Assembly: GCF_014640435.1 (NCBI RefSeq)
Contig: NZ_BMGY01000014.1
Location: 33,683 to 97,682 of the forward strand
From: Hymenobacter frigidus
Lineage (GTDB): Bacteria > Bacteroidota > Bacteroidia > Cytophagales > Hymenobacteraceae
Direction: 5' to 3'
Length of the DNA stretch: 64,000 nt
Below are positions 15,728-25,300 of the stretch, piece by piece. Numbering within the stretch: the stretch's first letter is position 1; the number at the start of each line of letters is the position of its first letter. The translations under genes and the position numbers were made by a program. The notes beneath the pieces were generated by a model, which did not search any database, was not told the DNA's origin, and worked only from the letters and a program-made list of their open reading frames with translations.

Positions 15728-18700
15728 ATGCACACACCACTACTTTCGCACCTAGCATCGCGCCAGGGCATTCGTCGTTTGCTGGGCACTGCTGCAAGCC
15801 TGGCGCTGCTCCTGGGAGCGGCCGATGCCCAAGCCCAGACGGTTTACGGTTTGGGCACGCTCACCCAAAACATTACAGCTGGTACCAACCCGCTGCTGCC
15901 GACTGGCGGCACGGCCGGCGACCAGGGCATTTTCAGCATCACGGCCTCTGACGGCCAGCCGGCCAGTTCCGTAACGCCAGTGATGGGCGTGACGGCGGGC
16001 CAAACGCTGGTGGGCATGGACTACCGGCCCAACACCGGGCAGCTGTTTGCGCTGGGCTACAACGCGTCGGCGGCCTTCCCAGCCGTCAATGCGCAGCTCT
16101 ACGCACTAAACCCCGCCACGGGCGTAGCCACGAGCGTGGGCAGCCCCATCAGCCTGAATTTAGGTGGCGCGACTGACCGCATCGGCTTCGACTTTAATCC
16201 CACCGTGGACCGCATCCGAGTGGTGAGTACCAACGATGCCAACTACCGCCTCAACCCCAACACCGGCGGCATTGCAGCTACCGACCTTGCCCTGAATTAC
16301 CTTGATGGTACGCCCGCCAACCCCGGCGTGGGCGCGGTGGCCTACACCAATTCCTACTTTGCCAGCAGCAACACCACGCTCTACGACTTCGATGAGCTGA
16401 ACACGGGCATTCTCTCCATTCAGAATCCGCCCAACAACGGCGTGCTCACCAATAAGCAAACCGTAATGTTTGGTGCTTTCGGCACGGGCTCGCCGCTGGG
16501 CATTGACCTAGACGTATCGTTCTTTACCACGCCCGGCACCAATGAGGCCTTTGTGGTGGAAGTAACGGCCCCGAATAGCGACAACTTATCCGCCAGCAAC
16601 CTCTATACGATGAACCTGGGCACCGGCCAAGCCACATTTCGCGGCAACATCGTGCCGGCTTTTGCACAGGCTCCGTTCAACGTGTACGATATCGCCGTAT
16701 CGATTCCGGCCCCGGCTCCCCTCGTGGCCATCACCGGGCAGTTAGTGTACGGCGTTACCGCTTCCAACAACATCATTACGTTCGATTCGAATAACCCCAA
16801 TGTGGTGCGCAGCGTGGTGGCCATTTCGGGCTTGCCGGCTACGCAAATTTTGGTGGGTACTGATTTCCGGCCCAACACTGGGCAGCTGTTTGGCTTGGGC
16901 TACGATGTCGCCCTGATAGCGCCGGGGCTGAACGCCCAGGTGTACATCATCAATATGTCTACGGGTGCCGCTACGGCGGTGGGCAGCGCCATCCGGCTGG
17001 AGCTGGGCGGCGCTACCGACCACATCGGCTTCGACTTCAACCCCACCGTGGACCGCATCCGGGTGGAGGGCACCGCCGATACCAACTACCGCCTCAACCC
17101 CACCACCGGCGGCATTGCCAGCATCGACCTCAACCTGAACTACGCCGCCGGCGACCCCGGCGCGGGCCAGAACCCCACCGTGGGCAGCGTGGCCTACACC
17201 AACTCTTTCGTGGGGGCCACGGCCACCGGGCTCTACGCCCTGGACCATGCGCTGGGCTTTATCTCCTTGCAGAACCCGCCGAACAACGGCACCCTCACCA
17301 ACTCGCGCACGCTAACCGGCGTGAACGGCGCGGGCGTGGGCGGAGCCATTGGGGCCATCAACGACTTCGACATCTACTACAACGGCACGGCCAACATCGG
17401 TTATCTGGCTGCCGCTACCACCGCGGCCCCCAACAACAGCCGCTTTTACTCGCTGGATGCTTTCAGCCCCACGGTGAATACGCCTCAGGCAGCATCTGAC
17501 CTCGGTGCTATTGGCCTGGGCATCAGCGTGCGGGATATTTCGGTGCCCCTGTCGGCTGCCTCGACGGTGGCCGTGGCTCCGGGCGCGGTAACCGGCCAGC
17601 TGGTGTACGCAATTGCGGGCGGCAACCTGATTTCGTTTGACTCGAATGCGCCCAGCATTATCCGTTCGGCGGTGAACCTGGGCGCCGTAGCGGCGGGCCA
17701 GGTAGTGGTGGGCGCGGACTTCCGCCCGGCTACGGGCCAGCTGTTTGCGCTGGGCTACAATGCCACCAATGGCGAATCGCGCCTGTACACGGTGAATCTG
17801 ACCACCGGGGCCGTGACGGCCGTGGGCACGGCCCCGATTACACTCTTGTTGGGCGGCACCACGGACCGCATCGGCTTCGACTTCAACCCCACCGTCGACC
17901 GCATTCGGGTAATCAGCACCAACCGCGCCAATCTCCGCCTCAACCCCAACGATGGCAGCATTGCTGCCACGGATGTGGCGCTGACCGCTCCCGCCAGTGC
18001 GGCTGCCTACACCAACAACCAGAGCAATGCCAATACGACGCAGCTCTTTGACTACGATGCGGTAACCGGCACGCTCTACCTGCAAAGCCCGCCCAACAAC
18101 GGCGTCCTTGTAGCGCAGGGCACCAGCGGCCTGACCGCCGCCGCCCCTGATGGCGCGGATTTCGACATCTTCAACACGCCGGGCACGACCACCAACCTGG
18201 CGCTGCTGGCCCTGAACACCGACGCCACGGCCGGCCGTACTTCGTTTGACCAGCTCTACAACCTCAACCTGACCAATGGGGCAGTTACCAACCTCGGCAC
18301 CATCGGGCAGGGCACGAACGTAACGGGCCTGGCCGCCTTTATTCAGGCCGGCACACTTATCACCTGGAACGGCAACGTGAGCACCGACTGGGGCACGGCC
18401 GCCAACTGGACACCTGCCCAGGTACCTGCCGCCAACAACGACGTAATCATCCCGGGCGGTGCGCCCAACCAGCCCACCGTGAGCAACGCCCAACAGGGCC
18501 GCCTCGTGACGCTGACCTCTGGCGCCGTGCTAACGCTGGCTAACGGTGGCACTTTAACCACCGGTGGCAACTTCACCAGCAACGGCGGCAGCGTGGCCGG
18601 CAGCGGCACCGGCACCCTGGTACTGGGCGGCACGGCCTCGGTTATCGGCGGCACCAGCGCTTCTGCTTTCCCCAACCTGACGGTTACCAACGCCGCCAGC

Positions 18701-20251
18701 ACCGCCGCCGCCGTATCGGTGCAGCGGGCCCTGACCCTGAACGGTACCCTCGCCATCGGCGGCACCAACGCGTTCACGCTCCTGAGCAATGCCGCCGGCA
18801 CGGCTTACGTGGTGAACAACGGCAGCGCCGTGCTCACGGGCTCGGCCACGGTGCAGCGCTACATCGCGCCCAGCCTAAACGGTGGCGTGGGCTACCGCCA
18901 CTACTCGGCGCCGGTGAGCAACTCTTCGGTGAATGATTTGGCAACGACGGGTTTTGCGCCCATCGTGAACTCGGACTATAACACTGTGGGTAATACCGTA
19001 ACTCCGTTCCCGAACGTATTCGGCTACAACGAAGCCCGCGTGACCACCAGCGGTAGTACTGGTGCCGCCACTGATTTCGACAAAGGCTTCTTCTCGCCCA
19101 ACGCCCTGGGCGATGCCCTTGAAGTGACGCGCGGCTACACAGTGAACATCAACGCCTCGGCGCTGGTCGATTTCACCGGCACGCTCAATAATGGGGTGAC
19201 GCCCCTCACGGCGGCCAACCTCACCCGCGGCACCCAGACCGAAAGCGGCTACCACCTGCGCGGCAACCCCTTCCCCTCACCTCTGGACTGGAACGCAATG
19301 GTGACTAACAGCCGCCTGACCAACGTGCAGAATGCGCTCTACGTATTCAAAAGCAACGGCCAGTACACGGGCTCCTACGCCAGCTACATCAACGGTGTGG
19401 GCACCAACGGCGGCACCAACGTGGTGCCCGTGGCCCAGGGCTTCTTCGTTCGCACCGTGGCCGGCCAGACCGGTAGCCTAGGCTTCACCAATGCCGAGCG
19501 CCTGACCACCGACCCCGGCACACCTTTCCAGCGCGGCACCGCCGATGACCGAGCCCAGCTCACGCTAACGCTGCGCAACGCCACCGCCGCCACCCAGACG
19601 GCCATGTACTTTGAGCAAGGGGCCACGGCCGGCTTCGACCGCGCCTTCGATGCTGCCGCCCTGCCCAACAGCAACGGCCTGACCCTGGCCACCGAAGCGG
19701 GCGCCGAAGCAGTTGCCATCAACGGCCTGCCCGTGCTCACCGGTACCGATGTGGTGCTGCCCCTGCGCCTGAGCGCCGCCGCCGCTGGCTCCTACACGCT
19801 GGCTGTAGATAAGCTGGCTAACCTGCCCACCAACTACCGCGCCTACCTGCGCGACGCCCTCACCGGCACCTACTCCGACCTGGCCACCACGCCCGCCGTA
19901 AGCCTGGCGCTGGCCGCCAACGGGGCCACCGGCGGCCGCTACGCCGTGGTCTTCTCCACCCAGAACCGCGTGCTGGCCATCGCCCCGGCGGCCCTGGCCC
20001 AACTGGCCACCGTGTACCCCAACCCGGCCCACGGCACGGCCACGCTGTTGCTGCCTGCGGCCCTGCGCGGCACCAACGCCACCACCGTGGCGGTGGTCGA
20101 CAACCTGGGCCGTACCGTGCTCACCCGCACGCTGGCCGCCGGCACCACCGAGGCCCTCGAGTTGCCCTTGGCCGGGCTGGCCCCCGGCGTGTACTCGGTG
20201 CTGGCCCACACCGCCGCCGGGCTCGTCGCTAAGCGCCTTGTGATTCAGTAG
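15728..20251 (+). CDS. Secreted protein with three DUF4394 units and T9SS sorting domain (2)
   Basis: 1507 residues. The start at 15728 (MHTPLLSHLASRQGIRRLL) gives a signal peptide ending ADAQAQ; a longer frame starts 60 bases upstream without one. Three DUF4394 units follow, at about 40-320, 330-620 and 630-870. Each carries VGxDFRPxTGQLFxLGY, DRIGFDFNPTVDRIRV, NxRLNP and a PPNNG motif. Then comes a WNGNVSTDWGTAANWTPAQV module common in T9SS adhesins, a GYRHYSAPVSNSSVNDL domain and a type A sorting domain. The protein should be exported to the cell surface. Its last 720 bases are near-identical to the next gene's. Confidence 0.92.
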   Translation: MHTPLLSHLASRQGIRRLLGTAASLALLLGAADAQAQTVYGLGTLTQNITAGTNPLLPTGGTAGDQGIFSITASDGQPASSVTPVMGVTAGQTLVGMDYRPNTGQLFALGYNASAAFPAVNAQLYALNPATGVATSVGSPISLNLGGATDRIGFDFNPTVDRIRVVSTNDANYRLNPNTGGIAATDLALNYLDGTPANPGVGAVAYTNSYFASSNTTLYDFDELNTGILSIQNPPNNGVLTNKQTVMFGAFGTGSPLGIDLDVSFFTTPGTNEAFVVEVTAPNSDNLSASNLYTMNLGTGQATFRGNIVPAFAQAPFNVYDIAVSIPAPAPLVAITGQLVYGVTASNNIITFDSNNPNVVRSVVAISGLPATQILVGTDFRPNTGQLFGLGYDVALIAPGLNAQVYIINMSTGAATAVGSAIRLELGGATDHIGFDFNPTVDRIRVEGTADTNYRLNPTTGGIASIDLNLNYAAGDPGAGQNPTVGSVAYTNSFVGATATGLYALDHALGFISLQNPPNNGTLTNSRTLTGVNGAGVGGAIGAINDFDIYYNGTANIGYLAAATTAAPNNSRFYSLDAFSPTVNTPQAASDLGAIGLGISVRDISVPLSAASTVAVAPGAVTGQLVYAIAGGNLISFDSNAPSIIRSAVNLGAVAAGQVVVGADFRPATGQLFALGYNATNGESRLYTVNLTTGAVTAVGTAPITLLLGGTTDRIGFDFNPTVDRIRVISTNRANLRLNPNDGSIAATDVALTAPASAAAYTNNQSNANTTQLFDYDAVTGTLYLQSPPNNGVLVAQGTSGLTAAAPDGADFDIFNTPGTTTNLALLALNTDATAGRTSFDQLYNLNLTNGAVTNLGTIGQGTNVTGLAAFIQAGTLITWNGNVSTDWGTAANWTPAQVPAANNDVIIPGGAPNQPTVSNAQQGRLVTLTSGAVLTLANGGTLTTGGNFTSNGGSVAGSGTGTLVLGGTASVIGGTSASAFPNLTVTNAASTAAAVSVQRALTLNGTLAIGGTNAFTLLSNAAGTAYVVNNGSAVLTGSATVQRYIAPSLNGGVGYRHYSAPVSNSSVNDLATTGFAPIVNSDYNTVGNTVTPFPNVFGYNEARVTTSGSTGAATDFDKGFFSPNALGDALEVTRGYTVNINASALVDFTGTLNNGVTPLTAANLTRGTQTESGYHLRGNPFPSPLDWNAMVTNSRLTNVQNALYVFKSNGQYTGSYASYINGVGTNGGTNVVPVAQGFFVRTVAGQTGSLGFTNAERLTTDPGTPFQRGTADDRAQLTLTLRNATAATQTAMYFEQGATAGFDRAFDAAALPNSNGLTLATEAGAEAVAINGLPVLTGTDVVLPLRLSAAAAGSYTLAVDKLANLPTNYRAYLRDALTGTYSDLATTPAVSLALAANGATGGRYAVVFSTQNRVLAIAPAALAQLATVYPNPAHGTATLLLPAALRGTNATTVAVVDNLGRTVLTRTLAAGTTEALELPLAGLAPGVYSVLAHTAAGLVAKRLVIQ

Positions 20252-20278
20252 ACAGTAGTGGGTAGTAGCCTACTACTG

Positions 20279-20331
20279 AAGCAAGAATGGTCCGTTGCCC
20301 GATTTTCGTCGGGGAGCGGACCATTTGCTTT
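20279..20331 (+). terminator. Hairpin terminator after the second DUF4394 gene
   Basis: AAGCAAGAATGGTCCG pairs with CGGACCATTTGCTT, with a two-base bulge, about 30 bases after the stop. The remainder of 20332-20551 is AT-rich spacer without a recognised gene. Confidence 0.65.
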
Positions 20332-20551
20332 GGAAGATGCTTACCCTGATAGCCACATCAGTTATTGGTAATTATTACGGCATAAGAGAGCTTTCATATT
20401 TTTATTAATATTCTATCAGCTGAAATTAATCTTTTCTTTTTGAGCCCCGTACACGGACGCAAATCCGACCAAGACTTTTTTTACTAACTTAAGAATCACC
20501 ACATCAACGGTTAGTATCACCCGAAATATTACCATTAAAGCGATAACCATT

Positions 20552-23458
20552 ATGCGACAAATCATACCATCTCTTAAATCATATCCCTGGCTGGGCCGAT
20601 GCGGCGCACGCTGCCTCTTAGCACTTGGTTTACTAACCAGCTCACCGCTGGTCCGAGCGCAAACCATCATGGGCTTGGGCACCATCACGGGCTCCAACTT
20701 TCGGGGCGAACCCGTGGGGGCGCAGGGCCTGGTGCTTATCGACCCCAATAGTGGCGCGGCCCAGAACCTGGCACCCGTGCGTATTGCGGGCGTGGCAGCT
20801 GGCCAAACGCTGATTGGCATTGATTACCGTCCCGCCGATAACCTGCTTTATACCCTAGGCTATGATGCCACCACCGTTGGAGCCAACGCGCAGTTGTATC
20901 TACTCAATCCCGGCACCAACGTGGCCTCGCCCATCGGCAGCGCTATTAGGCTGGAGTTGGGTGGGCCTTCCGAACGTATTAGCTTTGACTTTAACCCGAC
21001 CGTGGACCGCATCCGGGTAGTGAGTTCCAACGATACCAACTACCGCCTCAACCCCGTCACTGGCAGCATTGCCGCCACCGATGGCACGCTAGCATATGCC
21101 GCCGGCGACCCCAACGCCGGTATCAATCCTGGCGTGGGCGCAATAGCCTACACCAACTCCACGGTGGGCACGGCTGCTACCACCACGCTTTATGATTTTG
21201 ACTACCGCAACAATGGCGTGTTTTCTATTCAGAACCCGCCCAATGCTGGCACGCTGAACACGCAAAGCACAGTAGTTTTCGTCATCACAGGCGGCTCCGC
21301 ACCCGGCACTTATGGCATTGGGCAGCCTGATGCCATTGGCTTGGATATCTACTTCAACCCCGGCAACAACACCAACGTGGGTTACGTGACGGAGGTGACG
21401 GCCCCGCGCTCGAATGGCGCGCGCGCCACCAATACGTATCGCCTCGACTTGGCCACTGGCGTGGCCACGCAACTGGGCAACACGGTGCCCGCCAGCAACC
21501 TTCTGAACTTTGAAATCCGCGACTTGGCCGTGACCCTGGCCCCGCCCGTGCTCGTTACCTGGAACGGCTCGGTGAGTACCGACTGGCGCACGGCCGCCAA
21601 CTGGACCCCCGCCTTCGTGCCCACCGCCGCCACCGATGTGGTGATACCCGGCGGTACGCCCTTCCAGCCCATTGTAAGCACCAACCAGCAAACCCGCGCC
21701 ATCACGCTAAACACCGGAGCCTTGCTTACCACCGCCGACGGCAGCAACCTGGTAGTGGGCGGCAACTTCACTAACAACGACGGGACCTTGGCCGGCAGCG
21801 GCAGCGGCACCGTGGTACTCGACCTGAATACTGCCCAAACCATTGGCGGTACCTCTTCCACCACTTTCCAGAACTTGACCATTGGCCTAGGCACGGCCAA
21901 CTTGGCGACAGCCGCCTCCTTAGCGGCCTCCGCCTCGGTCCGCCGCTTACTCACCCTCTATGGCGACCTCACCGTGACGGGCCAGACCTTTACGCTGCTT
22001 TCCGATGCCAACAACACGGCTCAGGTGGTAAATATCAGCGGCAGCGTGGTGGGCGCGGCTACCGTGCAACGCTACATTGACCCCAGCCGCAACGGTGGGG
22101 TGGGCTACCGCCACTACAGCCCACCCGTGAGCGGCAGTACCGTGAATGACCTGACCACCACCGGCTATGCGCCAATAGTTAACCCCAACTACAATACGAT
22201 TGGCAATACGGTGCGGCCGTTCCCCACGGTTTTTGGCTACGACGAAAACCGCGTGAACACCAGTGGCAGCCCCGTACCGATGGACTTTGACAAAGGTTTC
22301 TTCTCACCCAACAGCTTGGGCGATGGCCTAGAAGCGACGCGCGGCTATACCGTCAATATCCCGGCCACGGCCAATGTGGACTTTGTGGGCACGCTCAATA
22401 ATGGCCCGCTCACGGCCGGCGGCCTCACCCGCGGCGGCCAGGCCGAAAGCGGCTACCACCTGCGCGGCAACCCCTACCCCGCCCCGCTCGATTGGCAGGC
22501 CATGATTAACGCCGGCCGCCTCACCAATGTTGACAATGCGCTCTATGTGTTCAAGAGCAGCGGGCAGTACACCGGTTCGTATGCTAGCTACATCAACGGT
22601 GTGGGCGTGAACGGCGGCACGAATATTCTGCCTTCATCGCAGGGCTTCTTCGTGCGCACCAGCGCGCCCAGCCAAGTCGGCAGCATCTCCTTCACCAACC
22701 AAGAGCGTCTCACCACTTACAACAACACGCCCTTCCAGCGCGGCACCGCCGATGACCGAGCCCAGCTCACGCTAACGCTGCGCAACGTTACCGCCGCCAC
22801 CCAGACGGCCGTTTACTTTGAGCAAGGGGCCACCGCCGCCTTCGACCGCGCCTTCGACGCCGCCGACCTGCCCAACAGCAACGGCTTAACCCTGGCCACC
22901 GAAGCGGGCGCCGAAGCAGTTGCCATCAACGGCCTGCCCGTGCTCACCGGTACCGATGTGGTGCTGCCCCTGCGCCTGAGCGCCGCCGCCGCTGGCTCCT
23001 ACACGCTGGCTGTGGATAACCTGACCAACCTGCCCACCAACTACCGCGCCTACCTGCGCGACGTCCTCACCGGCACCTACTCCGACCTGGCCACCACGCC
23101 CGCAGTAAGCCTGACGCTGGCCGCCAACGGGGCCACCAGCGGCCGCTACGCCGTGGTCTTCTCCACCCAGAACCGCGTGCTGGCCACCGCCCCGGCGGCA
23201 CTGGCCCGGCTGGCTACCGTGTACCCCAACCCGGCCCACAGCACGGCCACGCTGTTGCTGCCCGTGGCCCTGCGCGGCACCACCGCCACCACCGTGGTGG
23301 TGGTCGACAACCTGGGCCGCACCGTGCTCACCCGCACGCTGGCCGCCGGCACCACCGAGGCCCTCGAGTTGCCCCTGGCCGGGCTGGCCCCCGGCGTGTA
23401 CTCGGTGCTGGCCCGCACCGCCGCCGGACTCGTCGCCAAGAGACTCGTCATCCAGTAA
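20552..23458 (+). CDS. Secreted DUF4394 protein with T9SS sorting domain (3)
   Basis: 968 residues. Signal peptide MRQIIPSLKSYPWLGRCGA... is cleaved after VRAQ. One DUF4394 unit (GQTLIGIDYRPADNLLYTLG, ISFDFNPTVDRIRVVSSND) is followed by a WNGSVSTDWRTAANWTPAFV module, a GYRHYSPPVSGSTVNDL domain and a type A T9SS sorting domain. It is a paralogue of the gene upstream, shortened by two DUF4394 units. From the WNG module to the C-terminus the two are much more alike than in their N-terminal parts. It is probably surface-attached; function unknown. Confidence 0.92.
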   Translation: MRQIIPSLKSYPWLGRCGARCLLALGLLTSSPLVRAQTIMGLGTITGSNFRGEPVGAQGLVLIDPNSGAAQNLAPVRIAGVAAGQTLIGIDYRPADNLLYTLGYDATTVGANAQLYLLNPGTNVASPIGSAIRLELGGPSERISFDFNPTVDRIRVVSSNDTNYRLNPVTGSIAATDGTLAYAAGDPNAGINPGVGAIAYTNSTVGTAATTTLYDFDYRNNGVFSIQNPPNAGTLNTQSTVVFVITGGSAPGTYGIGQPDAIGLDIYFNPGNNTNVGYVTEVTAPRSNGARATNTYRLDLATGVATQLGNTVPASNLLNFEIRDLAVTLAPPVLVTWNGSVSTDWRTAANWTPAFVPTAATDVVIPGGTPFQPIVSTNQQTRAITLNTGALLTTADGSNLVVGGNFTNNDGTLAGSGSGTVVLDLNTAQTIGGTSSTTFQNLTIGLGTANLATAASLAASASVRRLLTLYGDLTVTGQTFTLLSDANNTAQVVNISGSVVGAATVQRYIDPSRNGGVGYRHYSPPVSGSTVNDLTTTGYAPIVNPNYNTIGNTVRPFPTVFGYDENRVNTSGSPVPMDFDKGFFSPNSLGDGLEATRGYTVNIPATANVDFVGTLNNGPLTAGGLTRGGQAESGYHLRGNPYPAPLDWQAMINAGRLTNVDNALYVFKSSGQYTGSYASYINGVGVNGGTNILPSSQGFFVRTSAPSQVGSISFTNQERLTTYNNTPFQRGTADDRAQLTLTLRNVTAATQTAVYFEQGATAAFDRAFDAADLPNSNGLTLATEAGAEAVAINGLPVLTGTDVVLPLRLSAAAAGSYTLAVDNLTNLPTNYRAYLRDVLTGTYSDLATTPAVSLTLAANGATSGRYAVVFSTQNRVLATAPAALARLATVYPNPAHSTATLLLPVALRGTTATTVVVVDNLGRTVLTRTLAAGTTEALELPLAGLAPGVYSVLARTAAGLVAKRLVIQ

Positions 23459-23483
23459 GCAGAAGAAACTGACCGTCAACACT

Positions 23484-23528
23484 AAAAGCAAAATGCTCCA
23501 GCCGTTATGGTTGGGGCATTTTGCTTTT
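23484..23528. terminator. Strong hairpin terminator
   Basis: AAAAGCAAAATGC and GCATTTTGCTTTT flank a short GC-rich centre, with one mismatch in the extended stem. The A/T-rich outer ends make it functional in either direction. Confidence 0.8.
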
Positions 23529-23553
23529 ATTATCATCGAAGCTGTCCAGTAAA

Positions 23554-23582
23554 AAAGCCTCCCGCCAAAGGCGAGAGGCTTT
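23554..23582. terminator. Second hairpin terminator
   Basis: AAAGCCTC/GAGGCTTT outer stem with an inner CGCC/GGCG stem and one mismatch between. It is preceded by an A-run (T-run on the minus strand), so it would best stop minus-strand transcription. Confidence 0.65.
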
Positions 23583-24007
23583 CCGAGCTATGAAAACAAC
23601 TGTTCCCTAAGGAGACACGCCCACCTACGCGTAGTGACGAGCAGTTGGATTGCGGAGGATGAGCGTCGGGCATGAGCGCGCCGACTACGGTCCCGGGCAG
23701 GTTCATCGCAATTTCCGTCTGATGGGAAGCGCCTTACTCGATGTGCTGGGGCCCGCATACGGCGTATTCCTTACGCCCAACTACACTGATGTACCGGTTG
23801 GGCAGCAGCAGCAGCAAAGCCACTACCGTATGGCTCCCGTCGAGGTGCATGAGGTAGTCGTTGGGGTTGACAATAAGTTGACATAGCAAACCCAACTGGT
23901 CGGTTTAAGTGAGCTTTTTGAGGTGCTTGCGCTTTATTCAGAAATAACCGAAGCATCAAGCGCAAATAATTTTTAAGTATAAATTATTTCCAGACACTTT
24001 AATTATG
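23583..24007. other. Gene-less region, possible coding relic
   Basis: About 425 bases without a convincing gene. A minus-strand open stretch across 23740-23885 (VNPNDYLMHLDGSHTVVAL in part) has protein-like composition but no start, no recognisable family and early stops. The plus-strand open frame 23650-23886 also matches nothing known to me. It may be a decayed gene. AT content rises toward the MITE-like element at 24008. Confidence 0.35.
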
Positions 24008-24153
24008 GGCGGTGGTCTAAAAAAGGATGAACACCAAAATCTAATGAATTAACCGAGAAGCAAAACACGCTTTTGAGTAGCCGTAGAAACGGCTTTTTCG
24101 AAAGCTGCTTTTGTCTCGTTAGAATCAAAATCATTCCGTTTTAGACCACCGCC
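24008..24153. mobile_element. 146-bp MITE-like element, copy 1, with 8-bp target duplication
   Basis: Terminal inverted repeats GGCGGTGGTCTAAA and TTTTAGACCACCGCC bound a 146-base non-coding sequence. TAATTATG occurs directly before (24000-24007) and after (24154-24161) the element as a perfect 8-base duplication. A second copy of the same length lies at 40757-40902. The parent transposase is not in the window. Confidence 0.85.
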
Positions 24154-24185
24154 TAATTATGATTCAAAAGTCCAATTTTAATTAT

Positions 24186-24272
24186 GAAGCTGTTTAGTAG
24201 TTTATCAGTCGGTCATACCGAACGCCGCCGAGGCATTACGGTCACTTAATTTTTTGAATTCCTAAACAGCTC
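24186..24272. repeat. Degenerate PAL-family copy
   Basis: AAGCTGTTTAG at the left and CTAAACAGCT at the right flank a worn core (GTCATACCGAACGCCGCCG then AGGCAT). Those outer motifs also border copy 1. This copy is more diverged than the others. Confidence 0.55.
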
Positions 24273-24364
24273 CTATTTCAAGGACGTTTATTAGCAGTCC
24301 TTTATTATCACAAAAAGCTGATTTATTCAAAACATCTGCCTCGCATCAATAGTACCACTCGGCA

Positions 24365-25267
24365 ATGCCCTGCCTCGCTACTTCCGACCACTATACCCTC
24401 GACCTGCCCGCCGGGCACCGCTTCCCCATTGCCAAGTATGTCCTGATTCGGGAGCAGCTGCTGTGGCAGGGAATTGCCGCGCCGGAGGATTTCTACGAGC
24501 CGGGGCTGTGTTCGGAGGAAGACATTTTGCGTGTACACACCGCCAATTACTGGCACCGTGTGCGCGATTTGCAGCTGACGGACCGCGAAGTCCGCAACCT
24601 GGGCCTGCCGCAAAGCCCGCAGCTGGTGCGGCGCTCGTTGAGCAGCAGCGCGGGCACGCTGCAATCGGCTTTGCGGGCCCTGCGCAATGGCATCGGCATG
24701 AACCTGGCCGGCGGTACGCATCACGCCTTCGCCGACCGGGGCGAAGGTTTCTGCGTGCTGAACGACCAGGCCATTGCGGCGGCGCATCTGTTGGCGCATG
24801 AGCTGGCAAACCAAATTTTAATAGTGGATTTAGATGTCCACCAGGGCGATGGCACGGCGGCTATATTTCGAGATGAGCCAAGGGTTTTCACATTTTCCAT
24901 GCACGCGGGGGCCAATTATCCACTGCGCAAAGAGCAATCAGATTTGGATATTGCGCTGGCGCTGGGCACCGGCGACGCCGAATACCTGGCGCAGCTCCGC
25001 GATACGTTGGAGCCGCTGGTGAACCGGGTGAAACCCGATTTTATCTTCTACCAGGCCGGAGTCGATGTGCTGGCTACCGACAAGTTGGGCAAGCTGAGCC
25101 TCACTCCCACCGGCTGCCGGCAGCGCGATGAGCTGGTGCTGGGCTTGTGCCATGCCCGCGGCCTGCCCGTGGCCGTGAGCATGGGCGGTGGCTATTCCGA
25201 GCGGCTGGCCGATATCGTGGATGCGCATTGCAATACGTTTCGGGTAGCGTTTGAACTATGGCCATAG
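24365..25267 (+). CDS. Histone-deacetylase-family (AcuC/class IV-like) hydrolase
   Basis: 300 residues covering a full HDAC-fold zinc hydrolase. Motifs in order: AGHRFPIAKY at the N-terminus, GGTHHAFADRGEGFC (two catalytic His), ILIVDLDVHQGDGTA (zinc Asp and His), YQAGVDVLATDKLGKLSLT (second zinc Asp) and SMGGGYSERL. Bacterial members deacetylate polyamines or acetyl-lysine; the substrate here is open. The start at 24365 (MPCLATSDHYTLDLPAGH) fits family length. A J-domain protein gene follows 33 bases later. Confidence 0.92.
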   Translation: MPCLATSDHYTLDLPAGHRFPIAKYVLIREQLLWQGIAAPEDFYEPGLCSEEDILRVHTANYWHRVRDLQLTDREVRNLGLPQSPQLVRRSLSSSAGTLQSALRALRNGIGMNLAGGTHHAFADRGEGFCVLNDQAIAAAHLLAHELANQILIVDLDVHQGDGTAAIFRDEPRVFTFSMHAGANYPLRKEQSDLDIALALGTGDAEYLAQLRDTLEPLVNRVKPDFIFYQAGVDVLATDKLGKLSLTPTGCRQRDELVLGLCHARGLPVAVSMGGGYSERLADIVDAHCNTFRVAFELWP

Positions 25268-25289
25268 GGTGCGGGGCTGGCCCTACACT

Positions 25290-25297
25290 TACCTTTG
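25290..25297 (+). promoter_or_regulatory. Candidate -7 element very close to a start codon
   Basis: TACCTTTG fits TAnnTTTG and ends 3 bases before the ATG at 25301. If used, the transcript would be leaderless or nearly so. No good -33 TTTG is seen at the expected spacing, so the call is tentative. Confidence 0.35.
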
Positions 25298-25300
25298 CTA

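Noticed and set aside
17312..18493. 393-codon minus-strand frame inside the second DUF4394 gene
   Set aside because: It is a shadow of repetitive GC-rich coding sequence; the plus-strand frame has clear domains and a sorting signal.
23650..23886. 78-codon plus-strand open frame
   Set aside because: No family resemblance, no promoter, and the region looks decayed; kept only as part of the gene-less region.
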